From assembly GCA_022730295.1 (NCBI GenBank), contig DZCM01000009.1, positions 1 through 41,129 of the forward strand: a stretch of 41,129 bases of DNA. The letters are read 5' to 3'. The first letter of the stretch is position 1; the number at the start of each line of letters is the position of its first letter. The notes under the pieces are model-generated. The model worked only from the letters and a program-made list of their open reading frames with translations. It was not told the origin of the DNA and searched no databases. The translations under genes were made by a program, and so were the position numbers. The DNA comes from Rhodanobacter sp. GTDB taxonomy: Bacteria; Pseudomonadota; Gammaproteobacteria; Xanthomonadales; Rhodanobacteraceae. Positions 1 to 8,154 of the stretch are shown here, one piece after another.

Positions 1-59
1 CCGACAACCACATCGCCCGCACCAACCGCTCGATCCCCAAGCAGATGGCGGCGGCCTAG
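1..59 (+). CDS. C-terminal end of an unidentified gene (cut by left edge)
   Basis: Only the last 18 codons are present, read from base 3 to a TAG stop at 57-59; the residues end in RTNRSIPKQMAAA. Codon use is GC-rich like the rest of the window. The fragment is too short to assign a family. By analogy with other gammaproteobacteria a gene such as orn may lie beside queG, but the residues seen do not resemble the Orn C-terminus, so I give no name. Confidence 0.4.
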   Translation, partial: DNHIARTNRSIPKQMAAA

Positions 60-79
60 CCGCGCCGCAGTAGCCGCTC

Positions 80-119
80 CCCCCTTCGCTTGCGAAGGGG
101 GCCGATGCAAGGCATCGGG
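80..119. repeat. Bipartite intergenic palindrome (two adjacent hairpins)
   Basis: A 10-bp perfect inverted repeat, CCCCCTTCGC / GCGAAGGGGG with a TT loop (80-101), is followed directly by CCGATGC / GCATCGG with loop AAG (103-119). It lies between convergent genes. The central CGCTTGCG is shared with the hairpin at 33355-33370 inside ccmE, which suggests a dispersed genomic element. It could also stop transcription from both sides, but there is no T tract. Confidence 0.7.
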
Positions 120-185
120 GGGATGACATTCCGGCTTTTTCTGCCCGTCCCCTGCGCGCGGGACGCGACGCGTCGTGCCCGCGCT

Positions 186-590
186 TCAGTCGGTTGGCGC
201 GACCACCGTGCCTTGGTGGAACACGATCTTCCAGTCACCATCCGCGCGCCGCCAGATCGTGCTGCGACGGGTGAGCCGCTCACCTTGGCGAAGGGTGTAC
301 GTCAACAGGTACACGTCGGGCGCGAGCTCGCGGACATGAAAGTCGCGGCTTTCCCAATCCGATTCGTCGATCGGATTCGCCAGCCGCCCTTCGAGCACAT
401 CCAGTACGAACTCACGGCTGTAACGTTGCCCCGACGCGCCGATTTCCCAGAAGTCGTCCATGGTCATGCGCATGTAGTCGGCGCGGGAAGTGCCGAAATC
501 CGGATGATGGAAGATCGGCTCGCGCCGGCGCAGTGCGTCCAGTACATCCTGCAGGTGCAGTGACGTCGTGAGATCGGGTTCCTGGCTCAT
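186..590 (-). CDS. SnoaL/DUF4440-like (NTF2-fold) protein
   Basis: 134 residues with an ATG start. The pattern fits the NTF2-like DUF4440/SnoaL fold: an N-terminal helix (LTTSLHLQDVLDALRRREPIF) and C-terminal strands with YLLTYTLRQGE and STIWRRADGDWKIVFHQGT, the W-x-I-x-x-H-Q-G ending being typical of this superfamily. Members include cyclases, isomerases and many proteins of unknown role, so no substrate can be named. No signal peptide is visible, so it is probably cytosolic. It starts 2 bases after the queG stop on the same strand and is probably co-transcribed with queG, though no link to queuosine is known. Family call fairly sure, function unknown. Confidence 0.75.
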   Translation of the reverse strand: MSQEPDLTTSLHLQDVLDALRRREPIFHHPDFGTSRADYMRMTMDDFWEIGASGQRYSREFVLDVLEGRLANPIDESDWESRDFHVRELAPDVYLLTYTLRQGERLTRRSTIWRRADGDWKIVFHQGTVVAPTD

Positions 591-592
591 GC

Positions 593-1672
593 CTAGCCTG
601 CCTTTGTGTGTTGCTGCGCCAGTGCCCAGACGACATGTTCGCGCACCAGCGGGGAGGGATCGTCGGCGCGCGCGCGGAGTGCATCAACAACTCCCGCCGT
701 ACGCGGCGCGTTGCCCAGTGCCACCGCGACGTTGCGCATGAAGCCCGCATAGCCCGCGCGGCGGATCGGCATGCCTTCGGTTTTTGTCAGGAATTCGTCT
801 TCGCTCCACGCAAACAGTTCGACCAGTTTCGCGCCGTCGAGGCCGTGGCGTGGGGCGAAATCCTCTTCGTGCGTCGCTTGCGCAAACTTGTTCCACGGGC
901 ACACCAGTTGGCAGTCGTCGCAGCCGAACACGCGGTTGCCGATCAACGGGCGCAGATCTTCGGGAATTGGGTCCTTCGATTCGATCGTGAGATACGCAAT
1001 GCAGCGGCGTGCATCCAACTGGTAGGGCCCGGTGATCGCCTGGGTCGGGCACACATCGATACAGCGCGTGCAGGTACCGCAATGCGCGCTGGCGGGTGCA
1101 TCGACCGGCAAGGGCAGGTCGGTGTATAGCTCGCCCAGGAAGAACCACGAACCGGCATCGCGGTTGATGACGAGGGTGTGCTTGCCGATCCAGCCGAGGC
1201 CGGCGTTGCGTGCGAGTGCCTTTTCGAGGATCGGCGCCGAATCGGTGAAGGCGCGGTAACCGAACGGCCCGGTCTCGGTTTCGATGCGGGTCGCCAGCTT
1301 TTGCAACCGGTTGCGGATCAGCTTGTGGTAATCGCGGCCCAATGCGTAGCGCGAGATGTAGGCGCGCTCGCCATCGCGCAGGGTTTGCCACGCCGCCTCG
1401 GTATCGGTGCCGCTGGGGAAGTAATTCAGCCGCGCGGAAATCACGCGCACGGTGCCGGGTTGCAATTCCGCGGGACGCGAACGTTTGCTGCCATGGCGCT
1501 GCATGTAGTCCATGCTGCCGTGGCGGCCTTCGTCCAACCACGCTTTGAGGTGCGCTGCGTCCTCGCCGAGCTCCACGCCGGCGATGCCGACCTGCGCGAA
1601 GCCGAGCTCCGCGCCCCAGGCCTTGATGCGCTGCGCGAGGGCTGTGAAGTCGATGTTGGTGCTGGCATCCAT
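593..1672 (-). CDS. queG: Epoxyqueuosine reductase QueG
   Basis: 359 residues. QueG reduces epoxyqueuosine to queuosine in the wobble position of tRNAs with GUN anticodons, using cobalamin and two [4Fe-4S] clusters in the cytosol. Visible features are FTDSAPILEK (the family's catalytic Asp region, D144), GLGWIGKHTLVI near 158-169, the first cluster cysteines C198, C201, C204 and C208 (CGTCTRCIDVCP), and the second set C224, C251, C254 and C258 (FGCDDCQLVCPWN). The C-terminal 80 residues are helical and HEAT-like, ending VREHVVWALAQ. Length is normal. The ATG start is 22 bases from the divergent nnr start, so the two promoters must overlap or lie within the genes. Confidence 0.96.
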   Translation of the reverse strand: MDASTNIDFTALAQRIKAWGAELGFAQVGIAGVELGEDAAHLKAWLDEGRHGSMDYMQRHGSKRSRPAELQPGTVRVISARLNYFPSGTDTEAAWQTLRDGERAYISRYALGRDYHKLIRNRLQKLATRIETETGPFGYRAFTDSAPILEKALARNAGLGWIGKHTLVINRDAGSWFFLGELYTDLPLPVDAPASAHCGTCTRCIDVCPTQAITGPYQLDARRCIAYLTIESKDPIPEDLRPLIGNRVFGCDDCQLVCPWNKFAQATHEEDFAPRHGLDGAKLVELFAWSEDEFLTKTEGMPIRRAGYAGFMRNVAVALGNAPRTAGVVDALRARADDPSPLVREHVVWALAQQHTKAG

Positions 1673-1694
1673 GCGTGCATTGTAGGATCACACC

Positions 1695-3173
1695 ATGCCG
1701 ACGCCCGATCCGCACACGGCCCTGTACACCACCGCCCAGGTGCGCGCGCTGGATCGCGCTGCGATCGACGGCGGCATTGCCGGCATCGAATTGATGCAGC
1801 GCGCGGCGCGCGCGGCACTCGCCGAGCTGCGTCGGCGCTGGCCACAGGCGCGTTCGCTGTGCGTCGTGTGTGGCCATGGCAACAACGGCGGCGATGGATT
1901 TTTGCTGGCGGCGCTGGCGCGTGCCGCCGGCCTGCAGGCGCGCGTGATTGCGACCGGCGACGCGGCGCCGGGTGATGCCGCGCTGGCGCGCGAGCGTTAT
2001 TTGCGCGAAGGCGGCGAGGTCCTGCCGGCCAGCGCGACCTTGCCTGCGGCGGATGTCTATGTCGATGGCCTGTTCGGCTCGGGCCTGAATCGCGCGCCGG
2101 CGGGTGACGCCGCGCGTTTGATCGCCGAACTGAACGCGCAAGTTGCGCCGGTACTGGCGCTCGATGTTCCAAGTGGCCTCGATGCTGATACAGGCGTGGC
2201 GTTCGATCCCTGTGTGCGGGCGGGCGCGACGGTGTGCTTCGTCGGCTGGAAGCGCGGGCTGTTCACGGCCAAGGGGCCGGACCAATGCGGCGAGCGCACG
2301 CTGGCGACGCTGGATATCCCGCCCGACATTTACGCAGCGCAAACGTCCGATGCGTGGCTGCTGCAAGCGCAATCACTGCCGCCGCGTCCGCGCGACAGCC
2401 ACAAGGGCCGATACGGCCACGTGCTTGCAGTCGGCGGGGATCTGGGTGCGGGCGGCGCGGTGCGGCTGTGCGGCGAAGCCGCGGCCCGGGTGGGCGCGGG
2501 TCTGGTCAGCGTCGCCACCCGCGAGGCCAACGTCGGCGCGATTCTGTCCGCGCGCCCGGAGTTGATGCCGCATGGCGTGCACGTTCCACGCAATCTCGAT
2601 CCCTTGTTGGCGCGTGCGAGCGTGCTCGCGCTGGGGCCGGGCCTCGGTCACGACGAATGGGGTCATGGCTTGTGGCAGGCGGCGTTGCGTGCCGGTCTGC
2701 CGACTGTGCTGGATGCCGATGGCTTGAACCTGCTGGCGCGCGAGCCGCATGGTCTGCCCGAACAGATCGTGCTGACCCCGCATCCGGGCGAGGCCGGGCG
2801 CCTGCTTGGCGTGCCGGTCGCCGAGATTCAAAACGACCGGTTCGCGGCGGCGCGGGCGATCGCGACGCAGCATCGCGCGGTGGTGGTGTTGAAGGGGACG
2901 GGTTCCCTGATCGCCGATCCGGATGGGCGCGTCGCGGTTTGCCTGTGGGGCAATCCGGGCATGGCCTCCGGCGGCATGGGCGACGTGTTGACGGGTGTGA
3001 TCGCAGGTTTCATGGCCCAGGGTCTCGACGCATGGGATGCCGCGTGTCTTGGTGTCGGCTTGCATGCCCGCGCCGGTGATCTGGCCGCACGCGCGGGTGA
3101 GCGCGGTCTGCTGGCCTCCGATCTGTTCCCCTACCTGCGTGCGCTGCTGAATGGCCGGGCGGGAAATTCCTGA
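1695..3173 (+). CDS. nnr: Bifunctional NAD(P)H-hydrate repair enzyme (epimerase NnrE + dehydratase NnrD)
   Basis: 492 residues. It repairs hydrated NADH/NADPH: the N-terminal epimerase domain (about 1-210) interconverts R and S hydrates, and the C-terminal domain (about 220-490) dehydrates S-NAD(P)HX with ADP or ATP. Seen in the sequence are GHGNNGGDGF (60-69, YjeF_N signature), VLTPHPGEAGRLLG and NPGMASGGMGDVLTG (ribokinase-like nucleotide site). The ATG is preceded by AGGA at 1684-1687, seven bases upstream. It heads a plus-strand group with tsaE and amiC, the order found in E. coli (nnr-tsaE-amiB) and many relatives. Length matches E. coli YjeF. Confidence 0.95.
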   Translation: MPTPDPHTALYTTAQVRALDRAAIDGGIAGIELMQRAARAALAELRRRWPQARSLCVVCGHGNNGGDGFLLAALARAAGLQARVIATGDAAPGDAALARERYLREGGEVLPASATLPAADVYVDGLFGSGLNRAPAGDAARLIAELNAQVAPVLALDVPSGLDADTGVAFDPCVRAGATVCFVGWKRGLFTAKGPDQCGERTLATLDIPPDIYAAQTSDAWLLQAQSLPPRPRDSHKGRYGHVLAVGGDLGAGGAVRLCGEAAARVGAGLVSVATREANVGAILSARPELMPHGVHVPRNLDPLLARASVLALGPGLGHDEWGHGLWQAALRAGLPTVLDADGLNLLAREPHGLPEQIVLTPHPGEAGRLLGVPVAEIQNDRFAAARAIATQHRAVVVLKGTGSLIADPDGRVAVCLWGNPGMASGGMGDVLTGVIAGFMAQGLDAWDAACLGVGLHARAGDLAARAGERGLLASDLFPYLRALLNGRAGNS

Positions 3174-3289
3174 ACCTGCGCTTGCTTCACATCGCCGGTG
3201 CGACGGCGTGTCCAGTCGCGCAACGTTGCCACGTGTACACTCCGCGGCCTCGCCGTAAATCCTTATCCGTGCGATCGCCCTTGGCCGCA

Positions 3290-3751
3290 ATGTCTGCCCG
3301 TATCGTCGCCTTGTCGAACGAAGCCGCCACCGTGGCCTTGGCGCAGCGGCTCGCGCCTTCGTTGCGCAACGGCGGCGTGATCTACCTGCGCGGCGAACTG
3401 GGCGCCGGCAAGACCACGTTTGCGCGCGCGCTGCTGCGCGAGCTCGGCGTGGGCGAGCGGGTCAAGAGCCCGACCTACAGCCTGCTCGAGCGCTACAGCG
3501 TCGACGAGCATGACGCCTTCCACCTCGACTTGTACCGGATCGCCGGTGCCGGCGAGCTGGAATGGCTGGGCCTCGATGAGCTGGATGCGCCGGATGCGAT
3601 CGTGCTGGTTGAATGGCCCGAGCGTGGCATCGGTGCCTTGCCCGCCGCAGATCTCGATGTGGCGCTGGAACACGCGGGCGCCGGCCGGGCGGCCGGCATC
3701 ACCGCGGTGTCGGCGCGGGCGCGAGACTGGCTGGCGGCCGCCAGCCCCTGA
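3290..3751 (+). CDS. tsaE: tRNA t6A biosynthesis ATPase TsaE
   Basis: 153 residues from the ATG at 3290. TsaE is the ATPase partner of TsaB-TsaD in forming threonylcarbamoyl-adenosine at position 37 of ANN-decoding tRNAs. The Walker A motif GELGAGKTTFARALL lies at about 35-49, followed by KSPTYSLLERY and the conserved HLDLYRI and GLDEL stretches, and VLVEWPERG. An upstream in-frame extension exists but is not conserved-looking, so I chose the start just before SARIVALSNE; no strong ribosome site is visible. It follows nnr by 116 bases. Length is usual for the family. Confidence 0.94.
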   Translation: MSARIVALSNEAATVALAQRLAPSLRNGGVIYLRGELGAGKTTFARALLRELGVGERVKSPTYSLLERYSVDEHDAFHLDLYRIAGAGELEWLGLDELDAPDAIVLVEWPERGIGALPAADLDVALEHAGAGRAAGITAVSARARDWLAAASP

Positions 3752-3879
3752 TCAGCGTCGACGGAAACGCCATAACTTGGCGGTACTTTTTGATTCGACG
3801 TTGATAAATTGATTGCAGCCTACGGATAACAAAGGGAAAAGCTTGCAATTTTGCGTGGCTTGCGGTTGAATTCCGCACC

Positions 3880-5349
3880 ATGAAGGGGATAAAGCGCCCA
3901 TGGCTGCCGGTTTTGGTCCTGATCTGGGGAGTGCTGACGTGCGCCGCCAGCGCCGCGGCCGCGCCGGCTGCGACCACCACGGTCAACGGCGTGCGTGTCT
4001 GGGGTGGGCCCGATTCCACCCGGGTGGTCATGGACCTGTCGGGTCGAGCGGACTACAAGTTGTTCCAGTTGGACAAGCCCGATCGCATTGTGCTGGATTT
4101 CGACAACAGCACGTTTGCCAAGGGCGTCGGCGACGCCACCGGCAAGGGTGTGGTCAAGGACGTTCGCGTCGGCCACTACCAGGGCAAGGCGCGTGTCGTG
4201 CTGGACCTCGACGGGCCAGCGCATCCCAAGAGTTTCCTGCTCAATCCGGCTGGCCAGTACGGCTATCGCCTGATCGTCGATCTCGGCACGCCCAGCGGCG
4301 CGCCGCCGCGGATCGTGCGCACCATCGACGATGACGTGGCCCACGACAAGCCGCGCCCGGTGGTGATCGCGGTGGATCCCGGCCATGGCGGTGATGACCC
4401 CGGTGCACGCGGTCGCGACAACACGCTCGAAAAAACCGTCACGCTGGAAATCGCCAAGGATCTCGCCAAGCTGATCGACGCGCAGCCCGGCATGCAGGCC
4501 GTGCTGACCCGCGACGGCGACTACTTCGTGCCGCTGAACAAGCGTTTCCAGATTGCGCGCTCACACAAGGCCGACCTGTTCGTGTCGATCCACGCCAATT
4601 CCTGCCCCGATTATTGCGACGCGCGCGGCGCCTCGGTGTGGGTGCTGTCCACCCACGGCAAGCAGAGTGAGGCGGGTCGCTGGCTGGCCAACAGTGAAAA
4701 TGCATCCGACCTGATCGGCGGCGTGTCACTGGACGACAAGAATCACATGCTGGCTTCGGTGTTGCTGGACCTGTCGCAGGGCGCCAGCATGCACGCCGCG
4801 CATGAAGTGGGCGGCGACGTGCTGAACGCGCTCGGCAAGATCGGGCCGCTGTACCGTGACAGCGTGCAGGGCGCGAACTTCGTGGTGCTGCGCTCGCCGG
4901 ATGTGCCCTCGATCCTGGTCGAGACCGCGTTCATCAGCAACCTGAGCGACGAGAAGCGGTTGGACAATCCGCGTGATCGCGAGCGGCTTGCGCAAGCAAT
5001 ACTGGCGGGGGTGAAGCAGTATTTCCAGACCACGCCGCCCCCGGGCACCTGGTTCGCGGCGCAGCGCGACCAGCGTCTGCACCTGCCGTCCAGCGCGTCG
5101 CTGATTGCCAAGGTCGATACTTCGGGCCGGGGGCAAAATGGCGTTTTGCCGGCGGTTGCGTCCGCACCCAGCGGCGGTACCGGCGATGCGATTCAGGACA
5201 TGCACAAGGTGGCGCGTGGCGAGACGCTTTCCGGAATCGCCCAGCAATACGGCGTGAGCCTGAACTCACTACGCCAGGTCAACGCCAGCAAGATCCAGTC
5301 CGGTGGCGCGATCCAGGCGGGCGCGGTGTTGTTGATTCCCAATTCCTAG
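3880..5349 (+). CDS. amiC: Periplasmic N-acetylmuramoyl-L-alanine amidase (AMIN + Amidase_3 + LysM)
   Basis: 489 residues. It cleaves the amide bond between MurNAc and L-Ala to split septal peptidoglycan during daughter-cell separation. It begins with a signal peptide (about 1-28, ending SAAAAPA). An AMIN localisation domain follows (about 30-145: VWGGPDSTRVVMDLSG, RIVLDFDN). The zinc amidase domain (about 160-385) has VIAVDPGHGGDDPGA, RSHKADLFVSIHANS and SILVETAFISNLSDE, which carry the zinc and catalytic residues. A C-terminal LysM domain (about 441-489: VARGETLSGIAQQYGVS) binds glycan. The LysM makes it resemble E. coli AmiB; xanthomonad annotations often use amiC, so the symbol is a convention. 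It follows tsaE after an AT-rich 128-base gap that may hold its own promoter. Confidence 0.92.
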   Translation: MKGIKRPWLPVLVLIWGVLTCAASAAAAPAATTTVNGVRVWGGPDSTRVVMDLSGRADYKLFQLDKPDRIVLDFDNSTFAKGVGDATGKGVVKDVRVGHYQGKARVVLDLDGPAHPKSFLLNPAGQYGYRLIVDLGTPSGAPPRIVRTIDDDVAHDKPRPVVIAVDPGHGGDDPGARGRDNTLEKTVTLEIAKDLAKLIDAQPGMQAVLTRDGDYFVPLNKRFQIARSHKADLFVSIHANSCPDYCDARGASVWVLSTHGKQSEAGRWLANSENASDLIGGVSLDDKNHMLASVLLDLSQGASMHAAHEVGGDVLNALGKIGPLYRDSVQGANFVVLRSPDVPSILVETAFISNLSDEKRLDNPRDRERLAQAILAGVKQYFQTTPPPGTWFAAQRDQRLHLPSSASLIAKVDTSGRGQNGVLPAVASAPSGGTGDAIQDMHKVARGETLSGIAQQYGVSLNSLRQVNASKIQSGGAIQAGAVLLIPNS

Positions 5350-5365
5350 AACACATGGGCTTGGC

Positions 5366-5395
5366 TTGTTGCCAACCGCCTGTTGCCATTACAAT
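5366..5395 (+). promoter_or_regulatory. Candidate rpsO promoter
   Basis: A -35-like TTGTTG (5366-5371) and a -10-like TACAAT (5390-5395) are separated by 18 bases, in the only AT-leaning stretch between amiC and rpsO. Transcription from here would give a leader of roughly 115 bases carrying the hairpin at 5446-5480. Based on consensus match only. Confidence 0.4.
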
Positions 5396-5445
5396 ATCCG
5401 GCTCGCGCGCCTTCTAGGTGAGGGTGCGGTCCATCCCGGCGGCGG

Positions 5446-5480
5446 CTTGTGCAACGGCATCTTCGGTGCCGTTGCGCAAG
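5446..5480 (+). promoter_or_regulatory. Long UUCG-capped hairpin in the rpsO leader
   Basis: CTTGTGCAACGGCA pairs with TGCCGTTGCGCAAG (14 pairs, one G-U), then a bulged U and a C(UUCG)G tetraloop. It ends 39 bases before the rpsO ATG. No T tract follows, so it is not a standard terminator. S15 represses its own mRNA through leader structures in several bacteria, so this is a candidate autoregulatory element. Confidence 0.6.
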
Positions 5481-5519
5481 CCACGTGCCGGTTTCACGTC
5501 CATCATCGAGAAGGCTCCC

Positions 5520-5789
5520 ATGCCGCTTTCCATCGAACAAACCAGCAAGATCATCGAGGACTTTCGCCGCGCGCCGGCCGACACCGGTTCGCCGGAAGTG
5601 CAAGTCGCCTTGTTGTCCGCGCGCATCCAGCAGTTGTCCGGCCATTTCGACGCGCACAAGAAGGATCACCACTCGCGCCGCGGCCTCCTGAAGATGGTCA
5701 ATCAGCGCCGTCGCCTGCTCGGCTACCTCAAGGGCAAGGACGCCGAGCGCTATCAGGCGCTGATCGGCCGCCTCGGCCTGCGTCGCTGA
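5520..5789 (+). CDS. rpsO: 30S ribosomal protein S15
   Basis: 89 residues, the normal length. S15 is a primary binder of 16S rRNA in the platform of the small subunit. Diagnostic stretches are [35 protein letters not shown] and [12 protein letters not shown], covering the rRNA-contacting histidine/arginine segment. The ATG at 5520 is chosen because homologues start there; in-frame upstream codons cover the hairpin leader and are not coding-like. It is followed after 100 bases by pnp, the conserved rpsO-pnp pair. Confidence 0.97.
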   Translation: MPLSIEQTSKIIEDFRRAPADTGSPEVQVALLSARIQQLSGHFDAHKKDHHSRRGLLKMVNQRRRLLGYLKGKDAERYQALIGRLGLRR

Positions 5790-5853
5790 GCGACGCACAC
5801 TACGACCGAACCTTTTGCCGGCAGTTGTCGCATTCGAACACTCGCCGGCCTTC

Positions 5854-5870
5854 GGCGTTCCATGAACGCC
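5854..5870 (+). promoter_or_regulatory. Small hairpin just upstream of the pnp ribosome site
   Basis: GGCGTTC / GAACGCC with a CAT loop ends 7 bases before AGGA (5878-5881), which serves the pnp GTG. In enterobacteria pnp expression is controlled by RNase III processing and PNPase binding of its leader; whether this short stem takes part is unknown. Confidence 0.35.
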
Positions 5871-5889
5871 CATTGACAGGACATTTCCC

Positions 5890-7995
5890 GTGGCAAAAAT
5901 AACCAAGACCTTCCAGTACGGCGAGCACGCGGTCACCATCGAAACCGGCGAAATCGCCCGCCAGGCCTCCGGCGCCGTCATGGTCAGCATGGCCGGCACC
6001 GTGGTGCTGGTCGCAGCAGTCGCAGCCCAGAAGGGACGCGAAGGGCAGGACTTCTTCCCGCTCACCGTCGACTATCAAGAAAAGTTCTACTCCGCCGGTC
6101 GCATTCCCGGTGGCTTCTTCAAGCGCGAAGGGCGTCCGACCGAGAAGGAAACGCTCACCAGCCGCCTGATCGATCGCCCGATTCGTCCACTGTTCCCGGA
6201 AGAGTTCAAGAACGAAGTGCAGATTGTCGCGACCGTGGTGTCGTTGAACCCCGAAGTGGACGGAGATATCCCCGCATTGCTCGGTGCTTCGGCCGCTCTG
6301 ACCCTGGCAGGCGTCCCGTTCAAGGGCCCGATCGGTGCCGCGCGTGTCGGTTACATTGACGGCAAGTACGTGTTGAACCCCAGCCACTCGCAGCTGAACG
6401 ATTCCGCGCTCGACCTGGTGGTCGCCGGTACTGCCAACGCGGTGCTGATGGTGGAATCGGAAGCCAAGCTGCTGTCCGAAGACGTGATGCTGGGCGCGGT
6501 CACCTTCGGTCACAAGGCCATGCAGGCCGCGATCCGCGCGATCGCCGAGCTGGCGACCGAAGTTGGCAAGCCCTCATGGAACTGGCAGGCGCCGCAGCGC
6601 GATGCCGCGTTGGTTGCCGCAGTGCGTGGCGAAGTCGGCGACAAGCTGGCCGCCGCGTTCCAGGTCAAGGACAAGTTGCAGCGCCGTGACGCGATCGCTG
6701 CACTGAAGGCCGATGTGCTTTCCGCGCTGAAGCCGCAGGCCGAGGAAAAGGCTTGGGCCTCGGCCGATCTCGCCGCCGAGTTCGCCGAGCTCGAATACCA
6801 CACCATGCGCGGCAGCGTCTTGAAGACCAAGCAACGCATCGACGGCCGAGGTCTCGAGGATGTGCGTCCGATCACGGTGCGCGTCGGCGTGCTGCCGCGC
6901 ACCCACGGCTCGGCGCTGTTCACCCGCGGTGAAACGCAGGCGATCGTCACGGTCACCCTCGGCACCGGCCGCGATTCGCAGATCATCGACGCGCCCGAAG
7001 GCGAGTCCAAGGATCCCTTCCTGTTCCATTACAACTTCCCGCCCTACTCGGTGGGTGAGTGCGGCCGCATGGGTGGCCCGAAGCGGCGCGAAATCGGTCA
7101 TGGCCGTCTCGCCAAGCGCGGCGTGATGGCGGTGAAGCCATCGTTGGAAGCGTTCCCGTACGTGATCCGCGTGGTCTCGGAAATCACCGAATCCAACGGC
7201 TCTTCGTCGATGGCGTCGGTGTGCGGTTCGTCGCTGGCGATGATGGACGCGGGCGTGCCGCTCGCCGCGCCGGTTGCGGGTATCGCGATGGGTTTGGTGA
7301 AGGAAGGCGACGACTTCGTCGTGCTGTCCGACATCCTCGGCGACGAAGATCATCTCGGCGACATGGATTTCAAGGTGGCCGGTACCGCGGCGGGCGTGTC
7401 TGCGCTGCAGATGGACATCAAGATTGATGGCATCACTGAAGAAATCATGCGCGTCGCACTGGCCCAGGCGCACCGTGGCCGCATGCACATCCTCGGCGAG
7501 ATGGCCAAGGTCATTTCGACCCCGCGCGGCGAGATGAGCGAGTACGCCCCGCGCCTGCTCACCATCAAGATCCACCCGGACAAGATCCGCGAAGTGATCG
7601 GCAAGGGTGGCGCGACCATCCGTTCGATCACCGAAGAGACCGGCACCACCATCGACATTTCCGATGACGGCACCGTGATCATCGCTTCGGTCAATCGCGA
7701 AGCCGCCGATGCGGCCAAGCACCGCATCGAGCAGATCGTGGCCGATGTCGAACCCGGCCGCATCTACGAGGGCAAGGTCGTCAAGCTGATGGACTTCGGC
7801 GCCTTCGTCACCATCCTGCCGGGCAAGGACGGCCTGGTGCACGTCTCGCAGATTTCCAACGAGCGCGTCGAGAAGGTTTCCGACAAGCTGAAGGAAGGCG
7901 ACGTGGTCAAGGTCAAGGTGCTGGAAGTCGACAAGCAGGGCCGCATCCGTTTGTCGATGAAGGCCGTGACGGAAGAAGAAGCCGCGAACGCCTGA
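5890..7995 (+). CDS. pnp: Polyribonucleotide nucleotidyltransferase (PNPase)
   Basis: 701 residues. A trimeric 3'-5' phosphorolytic exoribonuclease, part of the RNA degradosome in many gammaproteobacteria. The order is RNase PH-like domain 1 (about 10-145), an all-helical linker, RNase PH-like domain 2 (about 310-545, with [30 protein letters not shown] and [12 protein letters not shown]), a KH domain ([18 protein letters not shown]) and an S1 domain ([28 protein letters not shown]). The start is a GTG with AGGA eight bases upstream; the protein begins [10 protein letters not shown] as in homologues. A strong terminator follows the stop. Length and domain set are normal. Confidence 0.98.
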   Translation: MAKITKTFQYGEHAVTIETGEIARQASGAVMVSMAGTVVLVAAVAAQKGREGQDFFPLTVDYQEKFYSAGRIPGGFFKREGRPTEKETLTSRLIDRPIRPLFPEEFKNEVQIVATVVSLNPEVDGDIPALLGASAALTLAGVPFKGPIGAARVGYIDGKYVLNPSHSQLNDSALDLVVAGTANAVLMVESEAKLLSEDVMLGAVTFGHKAMQAAIRAIAELATEVGKPSWNWQAPQRDAALVAAVRGEVGDKLAAAFQVKDKLQRRDAIAALKADVLSALKPQAEEKAWASADLAAEFAELEYHTMRGSVLKTKQRIDGRGLEDVRPITVRVGVLPRTHGSALFTRGETQAIVTVTLGTGRDSQIIDAPEGESKDPFLFHYNFPPYSVGECGRMGGPKRREIGHGRLAKRGVMAVKPSLEAFPYVIRVVSEITESNGSSSMASVCGSSLAMMDAGVPLAAPVAGIAMGLVKEGDDFVVLSDILGDEDHLGDMDFKVAGTAAGVSALQMDIKIDGITEEIMRVALAQAHRGRMHILGEMAKVISTPRGEMSEYAPRLLTIKIHPDKIREVIGKGGATIRSITEETGTTIDISDDGTVIIASVNREAADAAKHRIEQIVADVEPGRIYEGKVVKLMDFGAFVTILPGKDGLVHVSQISNERVEKVSDKLKEGDVVKVKVLEVDKQGRIRLSMKAVTEEEAANA

Positions 7996-8020
7996 TCGTT
8001 CGACGCCAACTGCTTCACGC

Positions 8021-8048
8021 AAAACGGGCCGCAAGGCCCGTTTTGTTT
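8021..8048 (+). terminator. Rho-independent terminator after pnp
   Basis: AAAACGGGCC / GGCCCGTTTT with a GCAA tetraloop (8021-8044), then GTTT. It begins 25 bases after the pnp stop and marks the end of the rpsO-pnp unit. Confidence 0.93.
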
Positions 8049-8154
8049 GGGCGCGTCGCGGCCCCCTTTCTTCCATGCACGAAACGGCTAGACTCGGCTG
8101 TGTGGGGCAACGCCGGTACCCTCCGGCGCCTTCGCGCTCGGCAGGAGGCATGGC

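Noticed and set aside
684-2372. A 562-codon open frame antisense to nnr and queG
   Set aside because: It lies across two well-identified genes, has an Arg/Ala/His-rich composition typical of GC-rich antisense frames and shows no family motifs.
5446-5480. Terminator of amiC
   Set aside because: No run of T's follows the stem, and a likely rpsO promoter lies upstream of it.
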